Shown: piece by piece, positions 15,912-24,043 of the stretch
Position numbering within the stretch: position 1 is the stretch's first letter
Layout: the number at the start of each line of letters is the position of its first letter
Source: Streptomyces tanashiensis
GTDB lineage: Bacteria > Actinomycetota > Actinomycetes > Streptomycetales > Streptomycetaceae
Direction: 5' to 3'
Length of the DNA stretch: 64,000 nt
NCBI RefSeq assembly: GCF_014648895.1
Contig: NZ_BMRZ01000002.1
Location: 310,001 to 374,000 of the forward strand
Translations under genes and position numbers: made by a program
The notes under the pieces: model-generated
The model's database searches: none
What the model was told of the DNA's origin: nothing
Seen by the model: only the letters and a program-made list of their open reading frames with translations

Positions 15912-16619
15912 TCACACAGTGTTCCGATCCGAGTTCGCGAAGTGACGGCCCCCGCGCCCGGTCTCTCCGAACGGACTGGCGTCGAGGTGGGCGAGGAGGT
16001 CGGCGGGGTTCCGGTACACCGCTCGGGCTCCGGCGTCGTCGAGGTCGCCGCGGGGTATGCCGCCGCACAGGAGCCCCACACAGATGACGCCGGCGCTGCT
16101 GCCGGCCCGCATGTCCCAGACCGTGTCGCCGACGAAGACGGATCCACGTGCGGGTGCGTCGGCGAGACCGAGGGCGTGGTGCACCGGATCGGGCGCGGGT
16201 TTTCCCTGCTCGACGTCGTCGGCGCTGGCCGTTGCGGTGACGGCCTCGTCGGCATCGATGGCCCGCAGCAGGGCGTCGAGTTCGGTCTGCCGCGCGGAGG
16301 TGACGAGCACCACGCTCCATCCGCGCCCGTCCAGCGCCCGGAGCAGGTCCGCGGCCGATTCCAGCGGCGGCAGCCGGTCGAAGTACGTTCCGTAGAGGGT
16401 GTCGTGCGCGGCGGACAGTGCGCCGTCCTCGTCCGCGTCGCGGTCCTCGCCCAGCAGATGGGCGAGGAGGTCCTCGCCCGGCAGGCCGATCGCGCGGTGG
16501 ATGTCGTGCATGGCGACGTCGTGTCCGGCCTGCCGGAAGGCCTCCCACCAGCTCGTGACGTGCAGGTGGTTGGTGTCGGCGAGCGTGCCGTCGACGTCGA
16601 ACAGCGCGGCCCTGTTCAT
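15912..16619 (-). CDS. HAD-superfamily phosphatase, beta-phosphoglucomutase/phosphoglycolate-like
   Basis: 235 residues, ATG at 16619 chosen because MNRAALFDVDGTLADTNHLH starts exactly with HAD motif I (DVDGT). Motif II is VLVTSAR, motif III lies around GKPAPDP, and motif IV is VFVGDTVWDMRAG. The cap is of the helical (C1) type. It probably hydrolyses a phosphorylated small metabolite in the cytoplasm; the substrate is open. The frame extends far upstream to 16997 but overlaps the next gene. It is separated by only 17 bases from that gene (stop at 16637) and may be cotranscribed with it. Confidence 0.88.
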   Translation of the reverse strand: MNRAALFDVDGTLADTNHLHVTSWWEAFRQAGHDVAMHDIHRAIGLPGEDLLAHLLGEDRDADEDGALSAAHDTLYGTYFDRLPPLESAADLLRALDGRGWSVVLVTSARQTELDALLRAIDADEAVTATASADDVEQGKPAPDPVHHALGLADAPARGSVFVGDTVWDMRAGSSAGVICVGLLCGGIPRGDLDDAGARAVYRNPADLLAHLDASPFGETGRGGRHFANSDRNTV

Positions 16620-16636
16620 TCGGGCCTCCCTGGTGT

Positions 16637-16960
16637 TCAGTGACCGAGCTTGCGCTTGAGCTCGGCTTTGTTCATGGAGGAACGGCCGTGCAGGTTGCGT
16701 CGCTGCGCCTCCGCGTAGAGCTGGTCGTACGTGGGTCCCTGCGCGCCGCTGTGGGAGCGCTGTCCACCGCGCTTGCCCGAGGACATGTCCTGGGTCGAGC
16801 TCTTGCTCGCCGTCCTGGACTCGCCCGCGCGGGCCCGTTCCTTGTTCACGGTCCGTGCCGCGATCTCCTTCGCCCGCTTCGGGCTCTCGCCGCGTTCTTC
16901 CGCGCTCTCCTTGATGTGCTCGTACTGCCGTTCCCGCTTGGGACTGGATCCTCGGGGCAT
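16637..16960 (-). CDS. Small basic protein of the 'plasmid stabilization'/Rho-N-like family
   Basis: 107 residues, very basic. It starts MPRGSSPKRERQYEHIKESA, and ends in a Rho-N-like helical segment (TYDQLYAEAQRRNLHGRSSMNKAELKRKLGH). Proteins of this pattern are widely labelled 'plasmid stabilization protein' in Streptomyces, without evidence for plasmid function; the C-terminal helices suggest nucleic-acid contact. It lies upstream of the HAD gene on the same strand with a 17-base gap. The ATG at 16960 matches the family N terminus. Confidence 0.8.
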   Translation of the reverse strand: MPRGSSPKRERQYEHIKESAEERGESPKRAKEIAARTVNKERARAGESRTASKSSTQDMSSGKRGGQRSHSGAQGPTYDQLYAEAQRRNLHGRSSMNKAELKRKLGH

Positions 16961-17095
16961 GACGACTCCTTCGCCGGGAGGGGACCGACCGGGACACCGC
17001 GGTGCAGTGCGGTCGATCAACAGGGAACCTGTCGGGCGCCTACCCGCCCCGGCCCTTCGCACGCCTCGTGCCGTCGGTATTCCACGGAATCGGAC

Positions 17096-17163
17096 GAGGT
17101 GACCGGCAGGCGTCTGCGGGCACAGTGTGCGCACTGTGCCCGCAGACGCCTGCCGGTCACCTC
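17096..17163 (-). terminator. Perfect 32-bp stem-loop at the end of the CsbD-like gene
   Basis: Bases 17096-17127 and 17132-17163 are exact inverted complements with tetraloop TGCG: a 32-bp uninterrupted stem. The stop of the CsbD-like gene (17157-17159) lies inside the right arm. It is probably a transcription terminator that also protects the upstream gene's 3' end, and it insulates the gene starting at 16960. Confidence 0.8.
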
Positions 17164-17339
17164 TTCTTCTCTCCCATCCTCCGCATCCGAGAGGCGGCGT
17201 CCGCCGAGGATTCCTCGACGCGTCCCTTGGCCTTCTCTGCCTTCCCCTTCATCTCCATGCTCTTGTCGTCGGTCATCGAGCCGATCTCTTCCTTCGTCTT
17301 GCCCTTGATCTGCTCGGCCTTGCCCTTCAGCTTGCCCAT
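17157..17339 (-). CDS. CsbD-like stress protein
   Basis: 60 residues, highly charged: MGKLKGKAEQIKGKTKEEIG and MEMKGKAEKAKGRVEESS are the two CsbD-family KGK(A/T)E repeats. CsbD-like proteins are small, soluble and unstructured, and are induced by osmotic or general stress (in Bacillus under SigB). The gene ends inside a 32-bp hairpin. No other stress regulator is directly adjacent. Function beyond stress association is not known for the family. Confidence 0.85.
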   Translation of the reverse strand: MGKLKGKAEQIKGKTKEEIGSMTDDKSMEMKGKAEKAKGRVEESSADAASRMRRMGEKKR

Positions 17340-17513
17340 GGAGCCTGCCTCCCGGATGACGGGTACCGGCCGGTGCGGGTACCTACTGCCTGGCGGCTAC
17401 CCACGAAAGGGGTCCTCATGCTGCGGCCTGCCGGAAGCCCCGGAACGGACGCCACCGGGATGGACACGGAGGTGGGCCATACTCGCCGGCCCGAGCCCGA
17501 GCGCCCCTCCGGA

Positions 17514-18449
17514 TCAGCCCGTCCGCCGGTACTTCCCGGGGGCGGTCCCGTGCGCGCGTTTGAACGCGTGGGCGAAAGCGAACTCGGATGTGTACCCCAC
17601 CTGCGCTGCGACGGCTCTCAACGGCGCGTCGGATGTTCGAAGCAGACGCGCTGCCGTGGTCATCCGCCACCAGGTCAGGTAGCCGAGCGGCGGCTGGCCG
17701 ATCAGCAGGGCGAAGCGCCGGGCGAAAGGTGCCCGGGACAGCCCGGCTTCCGCGGCGAGCGTCGCCACCGTCCAGGGAGCGGACGGGTCCCGGTGGATGG
17801 CGTGGAGGGCGGCCGTGACCGACGGATCGTTCAGTGCGGCGGCCCAACCGGTGACGTCTCCTCGGTCCGGCTGCGCCTTGAACCAGATACGCAGGATGTA
17901 CAGGAGGAGTGTGTCCAGGAGCGCGGGGACGACCGCGTCCGTTCCCAGCCGTGGGTTCTCCAGCTCGGCGGCGAGCAGTGCCACGGCTGCGCGCAACTCC
18001 GGATGGCGATCCGATCGCTCCGGCAAGTGGATGAGATCCGGGAGGGTCAGGAGAAGGGGGTGCGTGCGGGACGGGTCGAGCTGATAGGCCCCGCAGAGCA
18101 CAACGGTGACCGGACCACCGTCCCCGCTCCGGTCGACGCTGTCCGAGGCGTAGGCGTCGTACGGCTCGTGGTCACCGGGCTCGCACGCGGGGGCTGTCAC
18201 CAGACTTTCGGGGCTGTCGGCCAGGACGTGCCCACTGCCGCGGGGCAGGAACACCACATCGCCCGCGTTCAGTCGGACAGGCTCTGTGTGCGGGGACGAC
18301 AGCCAGCAGGAACCCTGCAGGATCACTTGGAAGCCCGCCGACCCGGGGACGGCGGCGAACTCCTGTCCCCACGGGGCATGCCACCGCACGTGTGCCGACC
18401 GGGGCCGGCCGGTCCGCGTCACCGCGACCACGTCGCTGAGTAGGTCCAT
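17514..18449 (-). CDS. AraC-family transcriptional regulator with cupin-type sensor
   Basis: 311 residues. The N-terminal half is a cupin_6-like sensor (FQVILQGSCWLSS, GDVVFLPRGSGHVLA), and the C-terminal half has the two helix-turn-helix units of AraC (VATLAAEAGLSRAPFARRFA and LRAVAAQVGYTSEFAFAHAF). It probably controls the divergent oxidoreductase gene at 18539, a very common pairing for this subfamily. A 10-bp palindrome CATGCGCATG at 18475-18484 lies between the two starts and is a possible half of its operator. Ligand unknown. Confidence 0.9.
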   Translation of the reverse strand: MDLLSDVVAVTRTGRPRSAHVRWHAPWGQEFAAVPGSAGFQVILQGSCWLSSPHTEPVRLNAGDVVFLPRGSGHVLADSPESLVTAPACEPGDHEPYDAYASDSVDRSGDGGPVTVVLCGAYQLDPSRTHPLLLTLPDLIHLPERSDRHPELRAAVALLAAELENPRLGTDAVVPALLDTLLLYILRIWFKAQPDRGDVTGWAAALNDPSVTAALHAIHRDPSAPWTVATLAAEAGLSRAPFARRFALLIGQPPLGYLTWWRMTTAARLLRTSDAPLRAVAAQVGYTSEFAFAHAFKRAHGTAPGKYRRTG

Positions 18450-18538
18450 GAGCCGAGCGTAGGGGAGCGAGACGCATGCGCATGAAGGAGAGGTCCTGAC
18501 ACATGGATCGTCTCGATGTGCGCTCGTAGATTCGCGGC

Positions 18539-19483
18539 ATGACGATGACGACGAAGATGATGAAGACCGCGCGCATCCACGAGTACGGCGACACCTCCGT
18601 GATCCGCTACGACTCCGTTCCTCGTCCGCGACCCGCCTTCGGTGAAGTGCTTCTCCGCGTCGCGGCGACCTCGTTCAATCCCACCGAGGCCGCTCTGCGC
18701 GCCGGGCTGCTCCACGCGTTCCTCCCCGTGGACCTGCCCTACACCCTCTGCTGGGACGTCGCGGGCACCGTGACCGAGGTCGGCCCTGGGGCGGAGGGGT
18801 TCGCGGTCGGCGACCGGGTCATCGGGCGGCTCGACGGCGGGGGTGCGGCTGCCGAGTACGTCCGGGCGCCCGCCGCACTCCTGGTCACGGCACCGAAGTC
18901 CGTCCCGCTGGCACACGCGGCGGCCCTTCCCGTGGCCGGCCTGACGGCCTGGCAGGCCGTATTCGAGCACGGCGAGGTAGCCGCCGGTCAAAGGGTGCTG
19001 GTCAACGGTGCGGGTGGCGGAGTCGGAGGCTTCGTCACGCAGCTCGCCCAGCGCGCGGGGGCGAAGGTGAGCGCCACGGCCAGTCCGCGGAGCACCGCGG
19101 CGGTCCTGCGGCAGGGGGCGGACCAAGTGATCGACTACACCGCCGGACCGGTGGACGCCGCGCTGGACGGTCCGGTGGACACCCTGCTCAATCTGGTCCC
19201 GCTGAGCCCGTCGGACGCCGCAGCGCTGGCGCCTCTGGTACGGCCGGGAGGGAGGATCGTCTCGATCGCGACCCCGATCGAGCCGACCGCGGGCACGGGG
19301 GTGAGCACGATGCACGTGGTCGCCCGCAACGACGTCGCCCACCTCGCGGCGCTCGTGGAACTCGTCGACGCGGACGCACTCGGCATCGACATCAGCGAGT
19401 CACGTCCCCTCACCGACCTCGCCGACGTCCATCACCTCAGCGAGACAGGCCGGATCCGGGGCAAGGTCCTCATCGTTCCCTGA
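18539..19483 (+). CDS. NADP-dependent zinc-free alcohol dehydrogenase / quinone oxidoreductase
   Basis: 314 residues of the MDR superfamily. It has the GroES-like N terminus (ARIHEYGDTSVIRYDSVPRP, LPYTLCWDVAGTVTEVGPGA) and the Rossmann motif with AGGGVGGFVTQLAQRAGA. Zinc-binding Cys clusters are absent, which fits the quinone oxidoreductase branch. It probably reduces a quinone or enone with NADPH in the cytoplasm. The start has a run of Met (MTMTTKMMK), so the exact ATG is open. It is divergent from the AraC regulator, its likely controller. Confidence 0.88.
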   Translation: MTMTTKMMKTARIHEYGDTSVIRYDSVPRPRPAFGEVLLRVAATSFNPTEAALRAGLLHAFLPVDLPYTLCWDVAGTVTEVGPGAEGFAVGDRVIGRLDGGGAAAEYVRAPAALLVTAPKSVPLAHAAALPVAGLTAWQAVFEHGEVAAGQRVLVNGAGGGVGGFVTQLAQRAGAKVSATASPRSTAAVLRQGADQVIDYTAGPVDAALDGPVDTLLNLVPLSPSDAAALAPLVRPGGRIVSIATPIEPTAGTGVSTMHVVARNDVAHLAALVELVDADALGIDISESRPLTDLADVHHLSETGRIRGKVLIVP

Positions 19484-19652
19484 ACGCGCCGTCCCCGCGT
19501 CTCGCTCCACCGCATCGCCCGCACGTATCCACCAGAAGCCTGGGCGGAGAGATCCTCGCCCTGGATAGGGATCTGGGCGATCCCGCGAGCCGTGTGGGTT
19601 CGGCGGGCGTCGGCCGTCGTAGGGTCGGACCCGTTCCCGAGGAGGACTCCTG

Positions 19653-20228
19653 ATGCGCGACGTGACCTACGCGATGAACGTCTCACTGGACGGCTACATC
19701 GTCGGGCCGGACGGCTCCTTCGAATGGACCGTGCCCGACGACGAGGTGTTCCGCTTCTGGATCGACGAGATCCGGGACGTCGGCGTCCACCTGTTGGGGC
19801 GACGGCTGTACGAGACGATGCTGTACTGGGAGACGGCCGACCAGGATCCGTCGCTCGACGACTCCCAGCGCGAGTGGATCTCGCTCTGGAATCCGCTCCC
19901 CAAGGTGGTGTTCTCCACCACCCTGTCGGAGGTGCAGGGCCATGCCCGCCTGGTCTCCGGCGGCCTGGCGGAGGAGATCGAGCGGCTGCGGGCCGAGCCG
20001 GGGGACGGCGACATCGCGATCGGCGGCGCGACTCTCGCCGCCGAGGCGGCGGCGCTGGGGCTGATCGACGAGTACCGGGTCATGCTCTACCCGGTGCTGG
20101 TCGGCGGTGGCACTCCGTACTTTCCCCGGCACGAGCGCCGGGTGGATCTCGAACTCGTCGAGACCCGCACCTTCAACTCGAAGGTCGTCTACCTCCGCTA
20201 CCGCGTGGACCGCCAGGCCGTGCGCTAG
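19653..20228 (+). CDS. Dihydrofolate-reductase-like (RibD C-terminal domain) protein
   Basis: 191 residues behind a GAGGAGG site. The family motifs are the N-terminal strand VTYAMNVSLDGYIVGPDGS, then GVHLLGRRLYETM, and the NADP-site stretch GDGDIAIGGATLAAEAAALG with VGGGTPYF further on. Proteins of this type are NADPH-dependent reductases of unknown substrate, widespread in Streptomyces; they are distinct from folate-pathway FolA. It ends 18 bases from the convergent old-yellow-enzyme gene, leaving no space for a terminator. Confidence 0.88.
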   Translation: MRDVTYAMNVSLDGYIVGPDGSFEWTVPDDEVFRFWIDEIRDVGVHLLGRRLYETMLYWETADQDPSLDDSQREWISLWNPLPKVVFSTTLSEVQGHARLVSGGLAEEIERLRAEPGDGDIAIGGATLAAEAAALGLIDEYRVMLYPVLVGGGTPYFPRHERRVDLELVETRTFNSKVVYLRYRVDRQAVR

Positions 20229-20246
20229 CGACCGCCCCTGAATCCC

Positions 20247-21365
20247 TCAGGCGGAGGCGAGCGCCGGCGCGCGCAGGGTGGGGTAGTCGGTGTAGCCCGT
20301 CTCCCCGCCCGTGTACATCAGGTACTCGTCCCGTACGGCATTGAGCGGCGCACCGCGACGCAGGCGTTCGACGAGATCCGGGTTGGCCAGGAAGCCGCGG
20401 CCGAGGGAGATCAGGTCGGCTCCGGCGGCGAGCAGCCGTTCACCGGCCTCCCGGCCGCCGTCGGCGGGCAGGGGTCCTCCCCACCCGAGGACGGGGTTGG
20501 CGATCAGCGCGCCCGGCCAGGCCTTCCGGATCTCCTGGAACAGCGGCTGCTCCGGGTCGGCGAACACGACGTGCAGGTAGGCGAGCCCCCGGTCGGCCAG
20601 GGCGGCGACGAGAGCCGGGTAGATGCTGTCGGTGTCGCCCTCCTCGATGCCGTTGACGCCGACTCCCGGGGAGATGCGCACCCCGACCCGCTCGGGGCCG
20701 ATCGCGTCCGCGACGGCCTGGACCACCTCGACGGCGAACCGGATCCGGTGCGCGACCGTCCCGCCGTAGGTGTCGGTGCGCAGGTTGGTGTTCTTCGCGA
20801 GGAACTGGTGGATCAGGTAGCCGTTGGCGGCGTGCACCTCGACCCCCTCGAAGCCCGCGTCGACCGCCCGTCGCGCGGCGGCGGCGAAGTCGGCCACGGT
20901 CGAGCGGATCTCTTCGACGGTCAACTCGCGGGGGACGACGGACGCGCGGCGACCGCCGGCGGTGTGGATCTCCTCGGGAAGCGCCACGGGTGAGGGGGCG
21001 ACGGGGACGAGACCGCTGGTGTCGGGGTGTCCGACGCGCCCGCCGTGCTGCAGCTGCACGAACATCCGCCCTCCGGCCTCCCGTACGGCGTCGGTGACCC
21101 GTCGCCAGCCGGCGACGTGGTCGGAGGTGTGGAGCGCGGGGATGTTGGCGTAGGTCTGGCCGACGGTGTTCGGCGTGGTGGCCTCGGCGATGATCAGGCC
21201 GGCGGAGGCTCGCTGCGCGTAGTACGTGGCCATCAGCGGTGTGGGCACCCCGTCGTCGGCGGCGCGGTTGCGTGTCAGCGGGGCCATGACCAGTCGGTTG
21301 GGGAGGGAGAGGGGGCCGAGGCCGGCGGTTTCGAAGAGGCGGGATGCGCCTGCGTTGTTCGTCAT
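20247..21365 (-). CDS. Old yellow enzyme family alkene reductase (FMN)
   Basis: 372 residues starting MTNNAGASRLFETAGLGPLS at 21365. The OYE landmarks are LPNRLVMAPLTRNRA, LQHGGRVGHP, the active-site region VEVHAANGYLIHQFLAKNTN (His and Asn holding the carbonyl), and C-terminal GRGFLANPDLVERLRRG. It is an FMN enzyme of the NemA/xenobiotic reductase branch, reducing activated C=C bonds with NAD(P)H. The frame runs on to 21461 only because the GC-rich upstream is open. A MerR-family regulator is divergent, with a palindromic operator between them. Confidence 0.93.
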   Translation of the reverse strand: MTNNAGASRLFETAGLGPLSLPNRLVMAPLTRNRAADDGVPTPLMATYYAQRASAGLIIAEATTPNTVGQTYANIPALHTSDHVAGWRRVTDAVREAGGRMFVQLQHGGRVGHPDTSGLVPVAPSPVALPEEIHTAGGRRASVVPRELTVEEIRSTVADFAAAARRAVDAGFEGVEVHAANGYLIHQFLAKNTNLRTDTYGGTVAHRIRFAVEVVQAVADAIGPERVGVRISPGVGVNGIEEGDTDSIYPALVAALADRGLAYLHVVFADPEQPLFQEIRKAWPGALIANPVLGWGGPLPADGGREAGERLLAAGADLISLGRGFLANPDLVERLRRGAPLNAVRDEYLMYTGGETGYTDYPTLRAPALASA

Positions 21366-21382
21366 GCCGGTACCGTAGAACT

Positions 21383-21396
21383 TGACACCGGTGTCA
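21383..21396. promoter_or_regulatory. MerR-type palindromic operator between the reductase and MerR genes
   Basis: TGACACCGGTGTCA is a perfect 14-bp palindrome within the sequence CTTGACACCGGTGTCAG, so it also contains a consensus TTGACA -35 (21382-21387). It lies between the divergent starts at 21365 and 21440. Long dyads of this type next to MerR genes are normal activator sites. Confidence 0.7.
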
Positions 21397-21439
21397 GATT
21401 CAAGAGCGAATCGCGGGACGGGACGGGACGGGGCGGACG

Positions 21440-21802
21440 ATGCGGATCGGTGAACTGGCACGACGCGCCGGGGTGAGCGAGCGCTCCCTGCGCTACTACG
21501 AACAGCAGGGCCTGCTGCTCTCCGAGCGCACCCCCGGCGGCCACCGCTCCTACGGGGAATGGGCCGTGGACCGCGTCATCCGCATCCAGGCGCTCTACGC
21601 GGCGGGTCTGGGCAGCAAGAAGATCGCGCTTCTGCTTCCGTGCATGCGGGACGCGGACGGCGGCCCGACCGAGCGCACCACCGGCGAACTGGTCGAGGAA
21701 CTGACCGCCGAGCGCGACCGCATCGACCGCATGATCCTCGATCTCGTCCGCTCCCGTGACGTACTGGACGAGGTCATCGACGCCGCGACCGCCAAGGCCT
21801 GA
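21440..21802 (+). CDS. MerR-family transcriptional regulator
   Basis: 120 residues: winged helix MRIGELARRAGVSERSLRYY EQQGLL (MerR pattern), followed by a dimerisation helix (TGELVEELTAERDRIDRMIL). Its Cys count is low, and the metal-type Cys triad is absent, so a metal sensor is unlikely; a redox or small-molecule sensor controlling the divergent alkene reductase is more probable. Downstream lies a 9-bp tandem repeat. Confidence 0.9.
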   Translation: MRIGELARRAGVSERSLRYYEQQGLLLSERTPGGHRSYGEWAVDRVIRIQALYAAGLGSKKIALLLPCMRDADGGPTERTTGELVEELTAERDRIDRMILDLVRSRDVLDEVIDAATAKA

Positions 21803-21831
21803 GGCCTGCCAGGACAGCCGGGCGATCCCCG

Positions 21832-21894
21832 GGCTGGCCGGGCTGGCCGGGTGGGCCGGGTGGGCCGGGCTGGCCGGGCTGGCCGGGCTGGCCG
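21832..21894. repeat. Seven tandem copies of a 9-bp unit (GGCTGGCCG / GGTGGGCCG)
   Basis: From 21832 the unit occurs seven times without interruption: five copies GGCTGGCCG and two copies GGTGGGCCG in the middle. It starts 30 bases after the MerR stop and ends 76 bases before the YdcF-like gene. Non-coding on the annotated strands. Confidence 0.9.
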
Positions 21895-21969
21895 GAAATC
21901 TCGCTCTGCGGGAGTCGACGTCGGCGTCCAGCAGACGTTCCCTGTTGCTCGGACCTAGGATCCCTTCCC

Positions 21970-22560
21970 ATGCGAGCGTGGACATTGCCGGCCGCCGGAA
22001 TCGCGCTTCTGGTGTGGGGCGAGTGGTTGAACCGGCGTTGGTCCCGGACCCTGGTCACGGCCGACCGCGGGGGCTCCCGAGCCGTGGTCGTGCTCGGCTG
22101 CCGCAACCCGTCCGAGTCGATCAATCCCATCAACCGCTGGCGGGTCCGGGCCGGGCTCCGCTCCGTCGGTACAGGTGCCGGGAGCGACACCGTGGTCGTC
22201 TTCAGCGGAGGGCCGGTGGGCGGCGGCACCGCCGAGGCGCGGCTGATGGCCGAGTACGCACGGTCTGCTCTGCACTTCGAAGGCCGCATTCTCATCGAGG
22301 ACCAGAGCAGGACAACGTGGGAGAACATCACCAACGTGGTGCCGCTGCTCGAGGATGCACAGCGCATCGCGATCACGTCCCAGCCGGCACACGCGCTCAA
22401 GGCCCGCGCGTACCTGCGGCGCCAGCGGCCCGACCTCGCCGACAGGCTGGTCCGGGCCGATGACTACCGCCTCGGCGAATGGACGCTGCTCAAGCCGCTG
22501 TTGGCGGCGTACGGCCTCTGGACACTGCGCGGTCTCACAGGAGCCGAACGCCGACAGTGA
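21970..22560 (+). CDS. YdcF/SanA-like DUF218 protein
   Basis: 196 residues. The DUF218 fold shows as AVVVLGCRNPSES, VVVFSGGPVGGGTAEARLMA (the conserved SGG and E-A) and RILIEDQSRTTWENITN (E-x-x-S/T-x-N), followed by AITSQPAHALKARAYLRR. A single hydrophobic stretch at the N terminus (LPAAGIALLVWGEWLNRR) suggests membrane attachment with the domain outside or inside undetermined. SanA/YdcF proteins are linked to envelope integrity and vancomycin sensitivity in enterics; here the role is unknown. It is not coupled to its neighbours. Confidence 0.85.
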   Translation: MRAWTLPAAGIALLVWGEWLNRRWSRTLVTADRGGSRAVVVLGCRNPSESINPINRWRVRAGLRSVGTGAGSDTVVVFSGGPVGGGTAEARLMAEYARSALHFEGRILIEDQSRTTWENITNVVPLLEDAQRIAITSQPAHALKARAYLRRQRPDLADRLVRADDYRLGEWTLLKPLLAAYGLWTLRGLTGAERRQ

Positions 22561-22698
22561 CGCTCGCTCCCGGACACCCCGGTCGACGGGGCACGTCTGC
22601 GGCACCTGGTTCGCGGGAGCGGGAGGTGCGACGAGCGGCGGTTCCCGGCACGCCGGCAGGGTGGTCTCCCTGCGCCTTGTCCGACCCCTGGCCCCGCT

Positions 22699-22727
22699 GC
22701 ATACTCTGCGGCATACTTTCCGTATGC
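22699..22727. promoter_or_regulatory. GCATAC / GTATGC repeats at the toxin-antitoxin promoter
   Basis: GCATAC occurs at 22699-22704 and 22711-22716, and its inverted form GTATGC at 22722-22727, overlapping the antitoxin ATG. The second and third form a dyad with a five-base centre. This is a typical place and form for an autoregulatory operator. Confidence 0.5.
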
Positions 22728-22972
22728 CAGACACCAGTGTCAGGATCGACGAGACCACGCGGGACCGCTTCAAGGCCCTCGCCGACGCCGCCGGGCTGTC
22801 CGTGAAGGACTACCTGGAGCGCGTCGCCGACGAGAAGGAGCGCGAGCACCTCCTCGACACCGCCACGGCCGCCTTCCGCCGCGCCATCGGCGCCCCCGGT
22901 GTCGCCGGCCGCTTCGACGCCGACTTCGGCGGGCTGCCGCCGGCCAAGCACGCGACCGAGCGGGCGGCCTGA
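22724..22972 (+). CDS. Ribbon-helix-helix-like antitoxin
   Basis: 82 residues. The N terminus PDTSVRIDETTRDRFKALAD with GLSVKDYLERVADEKE is the beta-alpha-alpha pattern of ribbon-helix-helix antitoxins. The C terminus (RFDADFGGLPPAKHATERAA) would be the flexible toxin-binding segment. The ATG at 22724 sits inside a dyad, which suggests leaderless or very short-leader transcription. The toxin gene starts three bases after the stop. The pair matches the Streptomyces 'Fic/Doc-family toxin-antitoxin' arrangement. Confidence 0.82.
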   Translation: MPDTSVRIDETTRDRFKALADAAGLSVKDYLERVADEKEREHLLDTATAAFRRAIGAPGVAGRFDADFGGLPPAKHATERAA

Positions 22973-22975
22973 CCC

Positions 22976-23356
22976 GTGCGGCTTCTCGTCGACGCCCGCT
23001 GGCTTCTCGACCGCCAGGAGGACATCCTCCGCAGGGACCTCACGGTCAGCGACTACTCGGTCCTGGCCGGCATGGCCGCCCGCCACCGCGTGAACACCCC
23101 GCACCTCGACCAGGCCGACCCGGACGCCTTCTGGCGCGCCGCGGTCTTCCTCCAGGAGTGCGTACTGCTCCGTCCGCTGCCCACCCGCAACGAGCTGTAC
23201 GGATACGGCGTCGCCATCGCCTACCTGGAAGCCTCCGGGCACCGCGTCGACACCTCGTACGAGCCCTGGCGCGATCTCATCCGGGACATCCAGAGCCTGC
23301 GGCTCACGAGCTACGACACCGCCGACCGGCTCCGATCGTTCCAGCAGCAGTCCTAG
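22976..23356 (+). CDS. Doc/Fic-like toxin, core motif degenerate
   Basis: 126 residues starting with GTG three bases after the antitoxin stop. The protein is all-helical with LLVDARWLLDRQEDILRRDL at the N terminus and the region corresponding to the Fic motif reading RPLPTRNELYGYGVAIAYLE. The canonical HPFxxGN(K/G)R is not kept: His and the GN pair are absent. Doc phosphorylates and Fic AMPylates its target, so a changed motif implies another reaction or none. In Streptomyces this type is annotated as 'Fic family toxin'. I infer toxin function from the paired gene and fold. Confidence 0.75.
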   Translation: MRLLVDARWLLDRQEDILRRDLTVSDYSVLAGMAARHRVNTPHLDQADPDAFWRAAVFLQECVLLRPLPTRNELYGYGVAIAYLEASGHRVDTSYEPWRDLIRDIQSLRLTSYDTADRLRSFQQQS

Positions 23357-23526
23357 GCCGAGGCCCACCGCCCGGACGAGGTCAACATCTTGACCGCGCG
23401 AGCTCCAACCGGCCTCGCGTACCGGTCACCGCGTCATGCGATCATCCTGGGGCGCAGGTTGCCTGAGGCAAGTCGGCCTGAGCACCCTTTTGATCATGGC
23501 TAAGCCCGAGTCGCAGGAGATGCCGC

Positions 23527-23976
23527 ATGTGGGAGTCCCTCTCCGCCATCGTGCTCGTGGCGATCGTCGCCGAGCCGCTCCTTCGCCGGACACGGAATCG
23601 ATGGCGCAGGAGGCGCGTGTCGCAGACCGTCGGCGCTCTCAGCCGTGGCCGAACAGTCCGCATCAAGTGCGCCGCGCGATTCCGTCACTCTGGCGGAGGC
23701 CGGCAGCGGGCTCACCTGACGGTGAGGGCAGAGGAGGCCTTCCTCTCGACCCTCGACGGTACCGTCTCGAAGGTCCAGCTCGGAGCTCCGGGCACCACAC
23801 TCGAAATCATCGCTGAGCAGTCGATGATCGTGTGTGACGTCGCCGGACGACAGCTCGAGGTCTTGTTGCCGACCGGGGAGGAACAGCTTCTCCAAGCAGT
23901 GGCGACCCGCCTCTCGGACAGCGCCACGAACGCTCCGCAACCAGGAACGGGCGCCCAGCAGATCGCTTCAGGCTGA
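23527..23976 (+). CDS. Single-span membrane-anchored hypothetical protein
   Basis: 149 residues. One hydrophobic N-terminal segment (LSAIVLVAIVAEPLL) is followed by a strongly basic stretch (RRTRNRWRRRRVS), so the remainder is likely cytoplasmic. The body is beta-rich (TVRIKCAARFRH, TTLEIIAEQSMIVCDVAGRQ), and the last 25 residues are low-complexity. It resembles short actinobacterial DUF2550-type proteins in layout but I cannot confirm that. The ATG lies nine bases after AGGAGATGC. Stand-alone gene. Confidence 0.6.
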   Translation: MWESLSAIVLVAIVAEPLLRRTRNRWRRRRVSQTVGALSRGRTVRIKCAARFRHSGGGRQRAHLTVRAEEAFLSTLDGTVSKVQLGAPGTTLEIIAEQSMIVCDVAGRQLEVLLPTGEEQLLQAVATRLSDSATNAPQPGTGAQQIASG

Positions 23977-24043
23977 GGAGACGCGACGCATCACAGCAGG
24001 TGAATCAGCGCCGGGGCCCGTCGGCCGGTCAGGGCATGCCGGA

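Noticed and set aside
21832..21894. Tandem repeats considered as a CRISPR array
   Set aside because: The units are 9 bp and contiguous without spacers. No cas genes and no other spacer-repeat pattern in the window.
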